Shown here one piece after another: positions 55,579-63,586 of a DNA stretch of 64,000 nt. The translations under genes were made by a program, and so were the position numbers. Origin of the DNA: Nocardioides panacisoli. Its GTDB lineage: Bacteria; Actinomycetota; Actinomycetes; Propionibacteriales; Nocardioidaceae. The stretch covers positions 3,286,001-3,350,000 of the forward strand of contig NZ_CP080409.1 of the NCBI RefSeq assembly GCF_019448235.1, given 5' to 3'. How positions within the stretch are numbered: position 1 is the first letter of the stretch; each line of letters opens with the position of its first letter. The notes beneath the pieces are model-generated. The model was not told where the DNA came from. It saw nothing but the letters and a program-made list of their open reading frames with translations, and ran no database searches.

Positions 55579-56958
55579 TCAATGTCGGTGCGTCCGCCGG
55601 TGGTCGAGCCTGTCGAGGTCGTGGTCGAGGTCGCGGGTGCCGCGGTGGTCGACCAGGAACTGGTGGCCGTGCGGGCTGGTCCACAGGTAGGTGCCGGGGT
55701 CGAGGATCGTGTAGCCCCAGTCTGAGTGGGTCTTGGCGCGGTGGTGTCCGCGGCAGAGTGGTACCAGGTTGCAGGGGCACGTGGCTCCGCCGTCGGCGTG
55801 GGGCTGCGCGTGGTCGGTGTCGCAGCGTTCGGCGCGACGGTTGCAGTGCGGGAACGCACAGACGGGGTCGCGGAGCCGGACCTGGCGGTGGTGGCGGTCA
55901 GGGATCTCGTAGGCCTCGATCGGCTCGTGGCCGGCGAGGTCGATGACCGGACGGACGATGATGGTGGTGCCGGGTGCGCTGCACCAGTGGCGGATTTGTT
56001 GGGTGGTGATGGGGGTGCGGGTGTTGCCCAACCGCCCGATGGTCCCGACGCCGTCGGTGGTGAGGGCGGTGTCGGTGAGATGGACGTGCAGGTCGACGGC
56101 GCGGCGGCTCGTGGTGGTGGTTCGGTTCTTGGTGGTCGAGCCGCGCTCGTGAGGGACGAGTGAGCGCGTGTCGAGACCCGCCGCACCGGTCTCGTGTCCC
56201 AACCCCAACGACTGGTTGCCGCGGGCGAGGTCGCCGGCGGCCATCGATCGACGGACGTCGCGGGACTCCTCACACCCGAGCTGGGCGAGCTCGGTGGCCC
56301 GCTCAGCGAGGGCGGCGTCCAGATCCAGTGCGTCGGCCACGTCCAGCACACCGTCCACGGCGACGGTGCCCTCGATGCCGGCGTCGTCGGTGTGGACGTC
56401 GAACCGGCGCCCTTCGGCCGCCTCCCGACGGCGCTCCTCAGCCGTCTCGGGGTCGAACCTCGCGAGCGCCTCCTCGACCAGCCGGTCGACCTGGGCGAAC
56501 GTGCAGGTGGCCGCGAAGGTCGCGAGGTGGTGGTCGACGTACTCGGCCGCCTCGGCGGATAGCAGGCGGGTAGTGTCGGCGATCCGCTGCGCACGCCAGA
56601 CGGGAACGCGACCCTCGAGCACGCCCTGCCACACGCTGGGGAGCCGGTAGGCGGTTTCGAGCACCTTGCCGACGTACTCCCGGCCACCAGCGGTCGACCG
56701 GCCCAACACCGCACACAACTCCATCAGCGCGAACTCGCTCACCAGTGGCGCACCGTCGCCGGCGATCGGCACCCCGGTGTCCACGAATCCGTCGCTGAGG
56801 GTGGCGGCGTCCTCGGGAGTCTCGACGGTGTTGACTTCGGCCCAGGCAACGATGGTGCGGACCGAGGCGACCTCGGCCTCGCGCTTGACGTCCTCGTGGT
56901 CGCGCAGCACCGTGAGCAGCTCCGCGGTGCCGCGGTGGGGAGTCGGCTGCGTGGACAT
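55579..56958 (-). CDS. HNH endonuclease domain protein, DUF222 / 13E12 repeat family
   Basis: 459 aa from ATG 56958. The N-terminal DUF222 domain runs to about residue 290 ('LMELCAVLGRSTAGGREYVGKVLETAYRLP' in part), and the HNH nuclease fold is at about 370-425: 'CAFPHCNRRAERCDTDHAQPHADGG' (in part; CxxC and the DH motif), 'CPCNLVPLCRGHHRAKTH'. Such genes are very numerous in actinobacteria and spread as repeats; the nuclease role is unproven. The linker has a low-complexity stretch, 'AGLDTRSLVPHERGSTTKN', whose DNA is a REP-like element in frame. The gene lies alone between convergent neighbours. Confidence 0.9.
   Translation of the reverse strand: MSTQPTPHRGTAELLTVLRDHEDVKREAEVASVRTIVAWAEVNTVETPEDAATLSDGFVDTGVPIAGDGAPLVSEFALMELCAVLGRSTAGGREYVGKVLETAYRLPSVWQGVLEGRVPVWRAQRIADTTRLLSAEAAEYVDHHLATFAATCTFAQVDRLVEEALARFDPETAEERRREAAEGRRFDVHTDDAGIEGTVAVDGVLDVADALDLDAALAERATELAQLGCEESRDVRRSMAAGDLARGNQSLGLGHETGAAGLDTRSLVPHERGSTTKNRTTTTSRRAVDLHVHLTDTALTTDGVGTIGRLGNTRTPITTQQIRHWCSAPGTTIIVRPVIDLAGHEPIEAYEIPDRHHRQVRLRDPVCAFPHCNRRAERCDTDHAQPHADGGATCPCNLVPLCRGHHRAKTHSDWGYTILDPGTYLWTSPHGHQFLVDHRGTRDLDHDLDRLDHRRTHRH
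55602..55620 (+). repeat. REP-like unit in the 3' end of the HNH gene
   Basis: GGTCGAGCCTGTCGAGGTC matches GGTCGAGCCTGTCGAGACC at 63568 in 17 of 19 positions; it encodes part of the His/Asp-rich C-terminal tail (LDRLDHRRTHRH) of the HNH protein. A coincidence with Asp/Arg/Leu codons is possible. Confidence 0.4.
56134..56178 (+). repeat. REP-like element inside the HNH gene
   Basis: GGTCGAGCC at the left and GTCGAGACC at the right enclose a partly symmetric centre (GCGCTCGTGAGGGACGAGTGAGCGC, written here in part). 45 nt, read in frame as LDTRSLVPHERGSTT. It makes a loop between DUF222 and the HNH domain. Confidence 0.6.
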
Positions 56959-57245
56959 ATTCCTATTGGATCAGAGGGCACCGACATTGCTACCGGCTCG
57001 AAGACCCCCTTGTGGACGGTCGATTCGGGGTGGCTGATCGTGCACGGACAGTTGCGTCGATCCGCCCAGTCAGCGCAGTGCCAGGGCGGCGTCGACCTCG
57101 TCCCGAATGACGCCCCAGTCCCGGGCAGTAACGCGGACGGGTCAACCGGCACACCGACCGATACTCACGCCCGCACCTCTCCCTCGGACCGCGAGGCTCA
57201 CCGCAAAGCGTTCGGCAACCGGGACCTCCGCATGCCGGTGAGCGG

Positions 57246-57578
57246 TCACTCCACGATGTTGTCCACGTTCACGTAGTAGACGCGCTCCAGATCGTGTGCG
57301 ATCTCCTCGGACGAGGCGTACCGGCGGGTGTCTGCGAGCAGGGTCTCCGCCTCGCGGGCGCCCACATACCGAGGCTGAGGGTCGTTCCAGCGGCCTACAA
57401 GAACCCTGATCGTGTCTTTGCGCGCGAGGTCCAACAGAACCGTGGCAAGCACCTCGATGCCTACGGTTCCGTCGGCGATCAGCCCAGCGGAATGACACGT
57501 GTCCGCGATCTCCCACAGGGGGATGTCGTCTTCCAGACCAATGTCGAGGATCGCCTTGTGAAGCGCGTCGTCAGTCAC
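57246..57578 (-). CDS. Small protein of unknown function
   Basis: 110 aa from GTG 57578, chosen because GAGG lies 9 nt upstream; GTG 57593 or 57632 would make it 5 or 18 residues longer. It is acidic, helical and soluble ('ALHKAILDIGLEDDIPLWEIADTCHSAG' in part, 'VLLDLARKDTIRVLVGRWN', 'RRYASSEEIAHDLERVYYVNVDNIVE' in part). The pattern suits a small regulatory or immunity-type protein, such as the cytosolic partners found in toxin/immunity loci, but no toxin gene adjoins it. Family not recognised. Lower GC than the core genes, consistent with acquired DNA. Confidence 0.65.
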   Translation of the reverse strand: MTDDALHKAILDIGLEDDIPLWEIADTCHSAGLIADGTVGIEVLATVLLDLARKDTIRVLVGRWNDPQPRYVGAREAETLLADTRRYASSEEIAHDLERVYYVNVDNIVE

Positions 57579-57684
57579 GTACGGGAGCCTCACATATTGC
57601 GAGCGCTCATGCCGCGATCTCGGCTGTGGCACTGACCGATCGGCTTGCGACCACCGATCTCAAGGCCGGGGCCACGGATGGTCG

Positions 57685-58002
57685 TCAATCACAGAGAGCC
57701 TTCGCGCCCTGAGCCAACGGCGACAGATCCATACGGGGTCCGCCGCTCGGTCTCACTGCCCAGATGCGCAGCAGCCCGGAGCTGGCGTCGTGCACGGTGG
57801 GGAGTTCGTCCAGCCGATAGGAGTTCCCATCCACGGTCACGGTCGTGACATCTCCCGGCTCGCAGGCGAGCACGGCGTCGTCGACTGTCAACGGCCAGGC
57901 CTTGCAGTAGTCCTCCCGGTCGACGTCGCGCGTCGCGAACTCCTTGTCAGGTGAGCAGCCAGGGAGGACGAGCGTCAGGCCCAGGATTGGTAGCCGCCGC
58001 AC
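57685..58002 (-). CDS. DUF2511-like small lipoprotein
   Basis: 105 aa from ATG 58002. Signal with lipobox LVLPGC (Cys16). The mature part 'DYCKAWPLTVDDAVLACEPGDVTTVTVDG' (in part), ending 'MDLSPLAQGAKALCD', follows the YebY/DUF2511 pattern: W-P-L/F-T-V-D, a central L.C, and a terminal A-L-C. DUF2511 proteins are small periplasmic proteins with a disulfide; YebY is linked to copper handling in enterobacteria, but that role is not shown here. Secreted and membrane-anchored. It is part of the low-GC stretch between 57.0 and 58.7 kb. Confidence 0.75.
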   Translation of the reverse strand: MRRLPILGLTLVLPGCSPDKEFATRDVDREDYCKAWPLTVDDAVLACEPGDVTTVTVDGNSYRLDELPTVHDASSGLLRIWAVRPSGGPRMDLSPLAQGAKALCD

Positions 58003-58138
58003 GGCCGTGACGCTACATCGCGAACGTGGCCCATCCGGGGCTTTCGTCCGACCGATGGGGCCTCGTCGCGTCCTTCGCTGCGCCTGTAGCCACTAGACGA
58101 TCGGGTACTGGCACGCTGCGCCGAGAGGTTTGGGGCTC

Positions 58139-58678
58139 TCAGCTGAGTCCGACGAGGAAGCTACGCACCTGCTCGACAAGAGAGACAAGAAAGCGAGCGG
58201 AACCAACCGCGTCACCCGGAAGTTGGAGTCGATGGTCACCTCCACGAAGCTCGTGCACCACGTGTCCGCTCTGGTGCGCCAGTCCTGAATCCCACGATTC
58301 GTCAGCGCTTCCACCAACGAGCAGCGCTGGCCCGATCCCCTGCAGGACACTGGCTCGAATCTCGTCGCGATGCAGCAGTGGGGTAAGCCACACTCCCGGC
58401 ACCCCCCGGTCCACGGCGTCCGGCAAGAGCAGCGAGCCGAGCGACTTGCCGATCACGACGTCCCTGTCGGGACGGAGCGCCGAGACAGCAGCCCGGCCGT
58501 GGGCGACGACTTGCTGATCCGATAGATCCGTCGCGTCCCAACTGACAGAGTCGGCACGCCATCCAAGCTCACGCGCCACCTCGGCCGCGTAGTACAGGGC
58601 AGGATGATCCACTGTGTAGCCACGCCCCGGCAGCAAGAGCGCGACCCGCGAACTCTCCACCTCTGACACGGGACTCAT
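58139..58678 (-). CDS. Small alpha/beta-hydrolase-like protein
   Basis: 179 aa from ATG 58678. 'VALLLPGRGYTVDHPALYYAAEVARELGW' (in part) begins like an alpha/beta-hydrolase; 'DVVIGKSLGSLLLPDAVDRGVPGVWLTPLL' (in part) has a nucleophile elbow G-K-S-L-G; the C-terminal 'VHELRGGDHRLQLPGD' gives the catalytic His, and 'LLVGGSADESWD' probably the Asp. Short (no cap domain), like the dienelactone-hydrolase-type mini-hydrolases. The enzyme hydrolyses some ester or acyl bond; substrate unknown. Atypical codon use (more A/T) compared with neighbours. Confidence 0.75.
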   Translation of the reverse strand: MSPVSEVESSRVALLLPGRGYTVDHPALYYAAEVARELGWRADSVSWDATDLSDQQVVAHGRAAVSALRPDRDVVIGKSLGSLLLPDAVDRGVPGVWLTPLLHRDEIRASVLQGIGPALLVGGSADESWDSGLAHQSGHVVHELRGGDHRLQLPGDAVGSARFLVSLVEQVRSFLVGLS

Positions 58679-58927
58679 TCTGCCAGCGACGAAAGGACTT
58701 GGACACGGTTCGATGTTCGCGTGCCCATCCGCTTGCGGCACACGCAGGCCAGTAGACCGCTCGCTCAATGATCGGAGAACGACGACGACCGAGCGATGCC
58801 GCCGTGTGTGACTCAGTGGATCAGCCGCCGCCCGATGTCGGCCAGCGGCACCCGGAGACGGCGTCGTCGCTGGCGTTCGTCGCACCTCGACCCTCGTCAC
58901 CGGTGGGCTCCGCCGTAATCTGGTGAC

Positions 58928-59014
58928 GTGAACCCCCGCCATCGCCGTCTCGTGATCCCCGCCGCGCTGATCGCGTTGCTCGTGATCGTCGTCGTCGCGG
59001 CGATCGTGGGCTGA
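58928..59014 (+). CDS. 28-residue single-span membrane peptide
   Basis: GTG 58928 to TGA 59014, encoding MNPRHRRLVIPAALIALLVI plus VVVAAIVG: a basic start (RHRR), then one uninterrupted hydrophobic helix. The stop lies 3 nt before the methyltransferase start, so it may be a translation-coupling leader or a small membrane protein. The reading frame is short, but the composition (basic head, long hydrophobic stretch with only A, I, L, V, G) is not what a random high-GC frame would give. Confidence 0.55.
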   Translation: MNPRHRRLVIPAALIALLVIVVVAAIVG

Positions 59015-59017
59015 GCC

Positions 59018-60298
59018 GTGGCGCGACGGACGCTCGCCGACGCCCTGGACGACGTACGCCGCCAGGTGCTCGACGACGCCACCCTGCTACGGGCAGTGGC
59101 GTCGGGCCGCCGCAAGGGAACGACACCGGCGTGGAAGCGCGTGGAGCTGCGGTGGGTCGACCTCAGGGCCGGGCGCCGCCTGCAGGTCACCCGCTACGAC
59201 GACACCCAGGCCCACACCGCCAACCACGCGCCCGGCGACGACGTCGACACGGTGCTCGCCGAGCTCATGGCCGAGCCGTTCGGCAACTGGCACGTCGATG
59301 GCACGGACCATCACCAGCAGGTGCGGATCACCAAGCGGGGTGAGGCGCTGGTGCACACGCGACGGGTCTCCCTTCGACAGGCTCAGGACACGGCGACAGG
59401 CTCGACCACCGGTGACGGCTCGACCCCCGGTCGCACCGAACCCGATCGCAGCCACGACCGCGCGAAGCGGCGGCTGCTGCCGGCCGACGACCCGCTGCTG
59501 GCGCGGCTCGGCATCGCCGACGAGCGCGGCCGCATCAAGCCCAGCCGGCAGGCGAAGTACCGCCAGGTCGAGGAGTTCCTGCGGATCCTGGACGCCTCGA
59601 TCGACGACGCCCTGGGCAAGCAGCTGCGACGCCCCACGCCGGAGGACCCGCTGCGCATCGTCGACCTCGGCTGCGGCAACGGCTACCTGACCTTCGCCGC
59701 CCAGCGCTACCTGACCGCCCACCGCTCGCTGCCGGTCCGCGTCATCGGCGTCGACGTCAAGCAGCAGTCGCGCGACCACAACGCCGCCGTCGCCGAGGAG
59801 CTGGACCTGGACGCCTCGTTCGTCGTGGGCAGCATCGCCGAGGCCGACCTGTCCACGCTCCCGCAGCCGGTCACCGAGCCCGACGTCGTCCTCGCCCTCC
59901 ACGCCTGCGACACCGCCACCGACGAGGCGCTCGCCCGCGCCGTGGCCTGGCAGGCGCCGCTGGTCCTCGCCGCGCCCTGCTGCCACCACGACATCGCCGC
60001 GCAACTCCGTCGCGGGACCCCACCGCCGGCGTACGCCGAGCTGGTGCGGCACGGCATCCTCCGCGAGCGGCTCGCCGACACCCTCACCGACGCGGTGCGT
60101 TCGCTGCTGCTGCGCCGCGAGGGCTACCGCACCGACGTGATGGAGTTCGTCGACAGCCAGCACACGCCGCGCAACACCCTGCTCCGCGGCGTCCGGGGCA
60201 ACGGCACTGACGCGGCCGCGGCCGAGGAGTACGACGCCCTCGTGACCCCGTGGGGCGTGCGGCCGCGGCTGGCCGCGTTGCTCGCGGAGCGCCCGTGA
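59018..60298 (+). CDS. Class I SAM-dependent methyltransferase (Methyltransf_32-like)
   Basis: 426 aa from GTG 59018. Residues 1-145 are a variable N-terminal domain ('RVELRWVDLRAGRRLQVTRYDDTQAHTAN' in part). The Rossmann domain has 'LRIVDLGCGNGYLTFAAQRYL' (in part, motif I), 'VIGVDVKQQSRDHN', and 'LALHACDTATDEALARAV' with 'APCCHHDIAAQLR', as in GSTCD-type/Methyltransf_32 proteins. Substrate is unknown, probably RNA or a small thiol-linked compound. Residues about 115-135 (RVSLRQAQDTATGSTTGDG) come from a REP-like element in frame. The stop overlaps the next start (GTGA). Confidence 0.88.
   Translation: MARRTLADALDDVRRQVLDDATLLRAVASGRRKGTTPAWKRVELRWVDLRAGRRLQVTRYDDTQAHTANHAPGDDVDTVLAELMAEPFGNWHVDGTDHHQQVRITKRGEALVHTRRVSLRQAQDTATGSTTGDGSTPGRTEPDRSHDRAKRRLLPADDPLLARLGIADERGRIKPSRQAKYRQVEEFLRILDASIDDALGKQLRRPTPEDPLRIVDLGCGNGYLTFAAQRYLTAHRSLPVRVIGVDVKQQSRDHNAAVAEELDLDASFVVGSIAEADLSTLPQPVTEPDVVLALHACDTATDEALARAVAWQAPLVLAAPCCHHDIAAQLRRGTPPPAYAELVRHGILRERLADTLTDAVRSLLLRREGYRTDVMEFVDSQHTPRNTLLRGVRGNGTDAAAAEEYDALVTPWGVRPRLAALLAERP
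59365..59407. repeat. REP-like element inside the methyltransferase gene
   Basis: Starts GGTCTC, includes TTCGACAGGCTCAGGACA and ends CGACAGGCTCGACC, the complement of the first 14 bases (GGTCGAGCCTGTCG) of the unit at 63568. In frame; translation RVSLRQAQDTATGST. It shifts no downstream residue out of frame and lies between two domains. Confidence 0.6.
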
Positions 60299-61281
60299 CG
60301 GCCCGCGCCGCGCTCGCCGCGGTCCTGCTGGTCGTGGCGCTGCCGATGGCGGCCGTCGCGGATCCCGCCTCGCCGGAGCCCTCGACCGAGGAGCTCTTCA
60401 CCTTCACCGACACCGAGATCGTGGAGTCCAGCGGCCTGGCGATCCAGGACGGCTACGTCATCACCGTCAACGACTCCGGCGACACCTCCCGGCTCTTCAC
60501 CGTCGACCCGGAGACGGGGGAGACGGTGGGCGTCACCCGCTGGCCGCTGGCGTTCTACGACGTCGAGGCGCTCGCCCCCGCCGGCGACGGCGAGGTGTGG
60601 GTCGGCGACATCGGCGACAACTTCGGCGGTCGGGAGTCGATCCAGGTGCACCGGGTGCCCATCGGGCCCGGCGAGCGCACGGCCGTCTCCGCCTCCTACG
60701 AGCTGGACTATCCCGACGGACGCCACGACGCCGAGGCGCTGCTGCGCCACCCCCGCACGGGACGCGTCTACGTGGTCACCAAGGAGGCCGTGTCGGGCCG
60801 CATCTACGCCGTGCCGGAGGACCCGGACCCCGACGGTGTCAACCGGATGCGTGGCGTCGGGCAGGTGATGGGCGTCGCGACCGGCGGTGAGTTCTTCCCC
60901 GACGGCAAGCACGTGCTGATCCGCGGCTACGCCAAGGCCGTCGTCTACACCTGGCCGGACCTGGAGGAGGTCGCCGAGGTGGCGTTGCCCGACCAGAAGC
61001 AGGGCGAGTCGGCCGCCGTCGACCAGCGCAGCCGGCTCCTCCTCAGCAGCGAGGGCCTCGACCAGCCGGTGCTGCGGGTGACGCTGCCCCGCGAGCTGGA
61101 CGACCTCGTCCGCGGCATCGAGCCCGACCCCGACGCCGAGGCACGCGCACGGGCCGAGGCCGCCGCGGCGGAGGAGGCGAACGAGCCGGTCTGGCCCTAC
61201 TTCTTCATGGGCGGCATGGGCCTGGTCGTGCTGTACGGCGCAGTCCGGCTCGTGCGGGCAGGGTTCTTCCGCGAGGAGTGA
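60295..61281 (+). CDS. Secreted, C-terminally anchored beta-propeller-like protein
   Basis: 328 aa from GTG 60295, 4-nt overlap with the methyltransferase. Signal peptide 'AALAAVLLVVALPMAAVADP' (in part) with cleavage after AVA or ADP. The middle has repeated propeller-type strands ('GLAIQDGYVITVNDSGDTSRLF' in part, 'EVWVGDIGDNFGGRESIQVHRV' in part, 'RVYVVTKEAVSGRIYAVP'). Near the end are a coiled-coil-like Ala/Glu stretch and one membrane helix ('FFMGGMGLVVLYGAVRLVRAGF' in part). It faces outside and is bound to the membrane; ligand unknown. A macrodomain gene follows 10 nt after it. Confidence 0.85.
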   Translation: MTARAALAAVLLVVALPMAAVADPASPEPSTEELFTFTDTEIVESSGLAIQDGYVITVNDSGDTSRLFTVDPETGETVGVTRWPLAFYDVEALAPAGDGEVWVGDIGDNFGGRESIQVHRVPIGPGERTAVSASYELDYPDGRHDAEALLRHPRTGRVYVVTKEAVSGRIYAVPEDPDPDGVNRMRGVGQVMGVATGGEFFPDGKHVLIRGYAKAVVYTWPDLEEVAEVALPDQKQGESAAVDQRSRLLLSSEGLDQPVLRVTLPRELDDLVRGIEPDPDAEARARAEAAAAEEANEPVWPYFFMGGMGLVVLYGAVRLVRAGFFREE

Positions 61282-61291
61282 GGAGAGAGGC

Positions 61292-61789
61292 ATGCAGACC
61301 ACCGTCGTGACCGGTGACATCACCACCCAGCAGGTCGACGCCGTCGTCAACGCGGCCAACCGCGCCATGCGTGGCGGAGGGGGCGTCGACGGCGCGATCC
61401 ACGCCGCCGGTGGACCGGCCGTGCTGGCCGACTGCGAGGCACGCTTCCCCGACGGCCTCGCCACCGGCGACGCCGGATGGACCACCGCGGGGGAGATGCC
61501 CGCCCGCTGGGTCATCCACACCGTCGGCCCCAACCGGCACGCCGGCGAGGACGACCGCTCGCTGCTGGTCTCCTGCTACGCCCGGTGCCTGGGTGTCGCC
61601 GGCGAGCTCGGTGCGCGCACGGTGGCGTTCCCGCTCGTCGGGGCCGGGGTCTACGGGTGGTCGGCCGAGGAGTCGATCACGGCGGCCCTGGAGGCCTTCG
61701 AGGGCATGGGCACCGTGGTCGAGGAGGCCCGCTTCGTCGCCTTCGGCGAGGCGGCGTACGACGTCGCCCGGCAGGCGCTGGGGCGCTGA
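61292..61789 (+). CDS. Macrodomain protein (O-acetyl-ADP-ribose deacetylase-like)
   Basis: 165 aa from ATG 61292 with GAGGAGAGAG upstream, the normal length of a stand-alone macrodomain. ADP-ribose-binding motifs: 'TGDITTQQVDAVVNAANRAMRGGGGVDGAIHAAGG' (in part), with the catalytic Asn/Asp pair N-A-A-N and G-G-V-D; 'AGWTTAGEMPARWVIHTVGPN' (in part); and 'ARTVAFPLVGAGVYGWSAEESI' (in part). It hydrolyses O-acetyl-ADP-ribose or mono-ADP-ribosylated groups; no sirtuin or ART gene adjoins it. Confidence 0.95.
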   Translation: MQTTVVTGDITTQQVDAVVNAANRAMRGGGGVDGAIHAAGGPAVLADCEARFPDGLATGDAGWTTAGEMPARWVIHTVGPNRHAGEDDRSLLVSCYARCLGVAGELGARTVAFPLVGAGVYGWSAEESITAALEAFEGMGTVVEEARFVAFGEAAYDVARQALGR

Positions 61790-61801
61790 CTCCGGGCCGG
61801 C

Positions 61802-63001
<1,200 letters not shown>

Positions 63002-63058
63002 TCAGCCCGCGGGGGAGGACCCGCAATCCAACCGAGGGGCGGAGCAGGGAGGTGTGCG

Positions 63059-63529
63059 GTGCTGCGCATCGAGCGCGTCGGCTACGACCACCCCGACGCC
63101 GCGGCGCTGATCGAGCAGGTGCAGGGCGAGTACGTCGCCCGCTACGGCAGCCGTGACGACAGCCCGATCGACCCGCTGATGTTCGTGGCGCCCGAGGGCA
63201 CGTTCCTGGTCGGCTACGTCGGCGCGGAGCCGGTCGCCTCGGGGGCGTGGCGTCGTTCGCCGGTCCGTGCGCTGGGCGGCACGTCGGCCGCGGAGATCAA
63301 GCGGATGTACGTCGCCGCCCACCACCGCGGCGCCGGCCACGCCCGCGCGCTGTTGGCCGAGCTCGAGCGCACCGCCGCCGAGGCGGGCTACGACCTGCTG
63401 GTGCTCGAGACGGGCACCCGCCAGCCCGAGGCGATCGAGCTCTACCGGTCCGCGGGCTACGAGGCGATCCCCGGCTTCGGGCACTACAAGGCGGAGCCAC
63501 TGTCGCGCTGCTTCGGCAAGCTGCTCTGA
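63059..63529 (+). CDS. GNAT family N-acetyltransferase
   Basis: 156 aa from GTG 63059, with the strong ribosome site GGGAGGTG about 6 nt upstream; the longer frame from 62987 was rejected. The acetyl-CoA loop is 'VAAHHRGAGHARALLAELER' (in part; R-x-x-G-x-G/A pattern), followed by 'LVLETGTRQPEAIELYRSAGYEAIPGFGHY' (in part), typical of GNAT beta5-alpha4. It is a soluble small-molecule or peptide N-acetyltransferase; acceptor unknown. Confidence 0.92.
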   Translation: MLRIERVGYDHPDAAALIEQVQGEYVARYGSRDDSPIDPLMFVAPEGTFLVGYVGAEPVASGAWRRSPVRALGGTSAAEIKRMYVAAHHRGAGHARALLAELERTAAEAGYDLLVLETGTRQPEAIELYRSAGYEAIPGFGHYKAEPLSRCFGKLL

Positions 63530-63567
63530 CCGGTCAACCCCGGTCGCCGGGAGCCCGGGGTCCCGGT

Positions 63568-63586
63568 GGTCGAGCCTGTCGAGACC
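63568..63586 (+). repeat. REP-like 19-bp unit between GNAT and the edge gene
   Basis: GGTCGAGCCTGTCGAGACC, a near-palindromic unit (GTCGA...TCGA arms). It ends on the base before the stop codon of the minus-strand gene at 63587, in the 57-nt convergent gap. It serves as the reference copy for the other repeats described here. Confidence 0.7.

Noticed and set aside
55579..56958. Restriction or defence nuclease system
   Set aside because: The HNH gene is of the common DUF222/13E12 repeat type and has no methylase, helicase or other defence partner alongside it.
61292..61789. Toxin-antitoxin pair with the macrodomain protein (DarG-like)
   Set aside because: The stand-alone macrodomain lacks a DarT-type ADP-ribosyltransferase neighbour; adjoining genes are a secreted propeller-like protein and serC.
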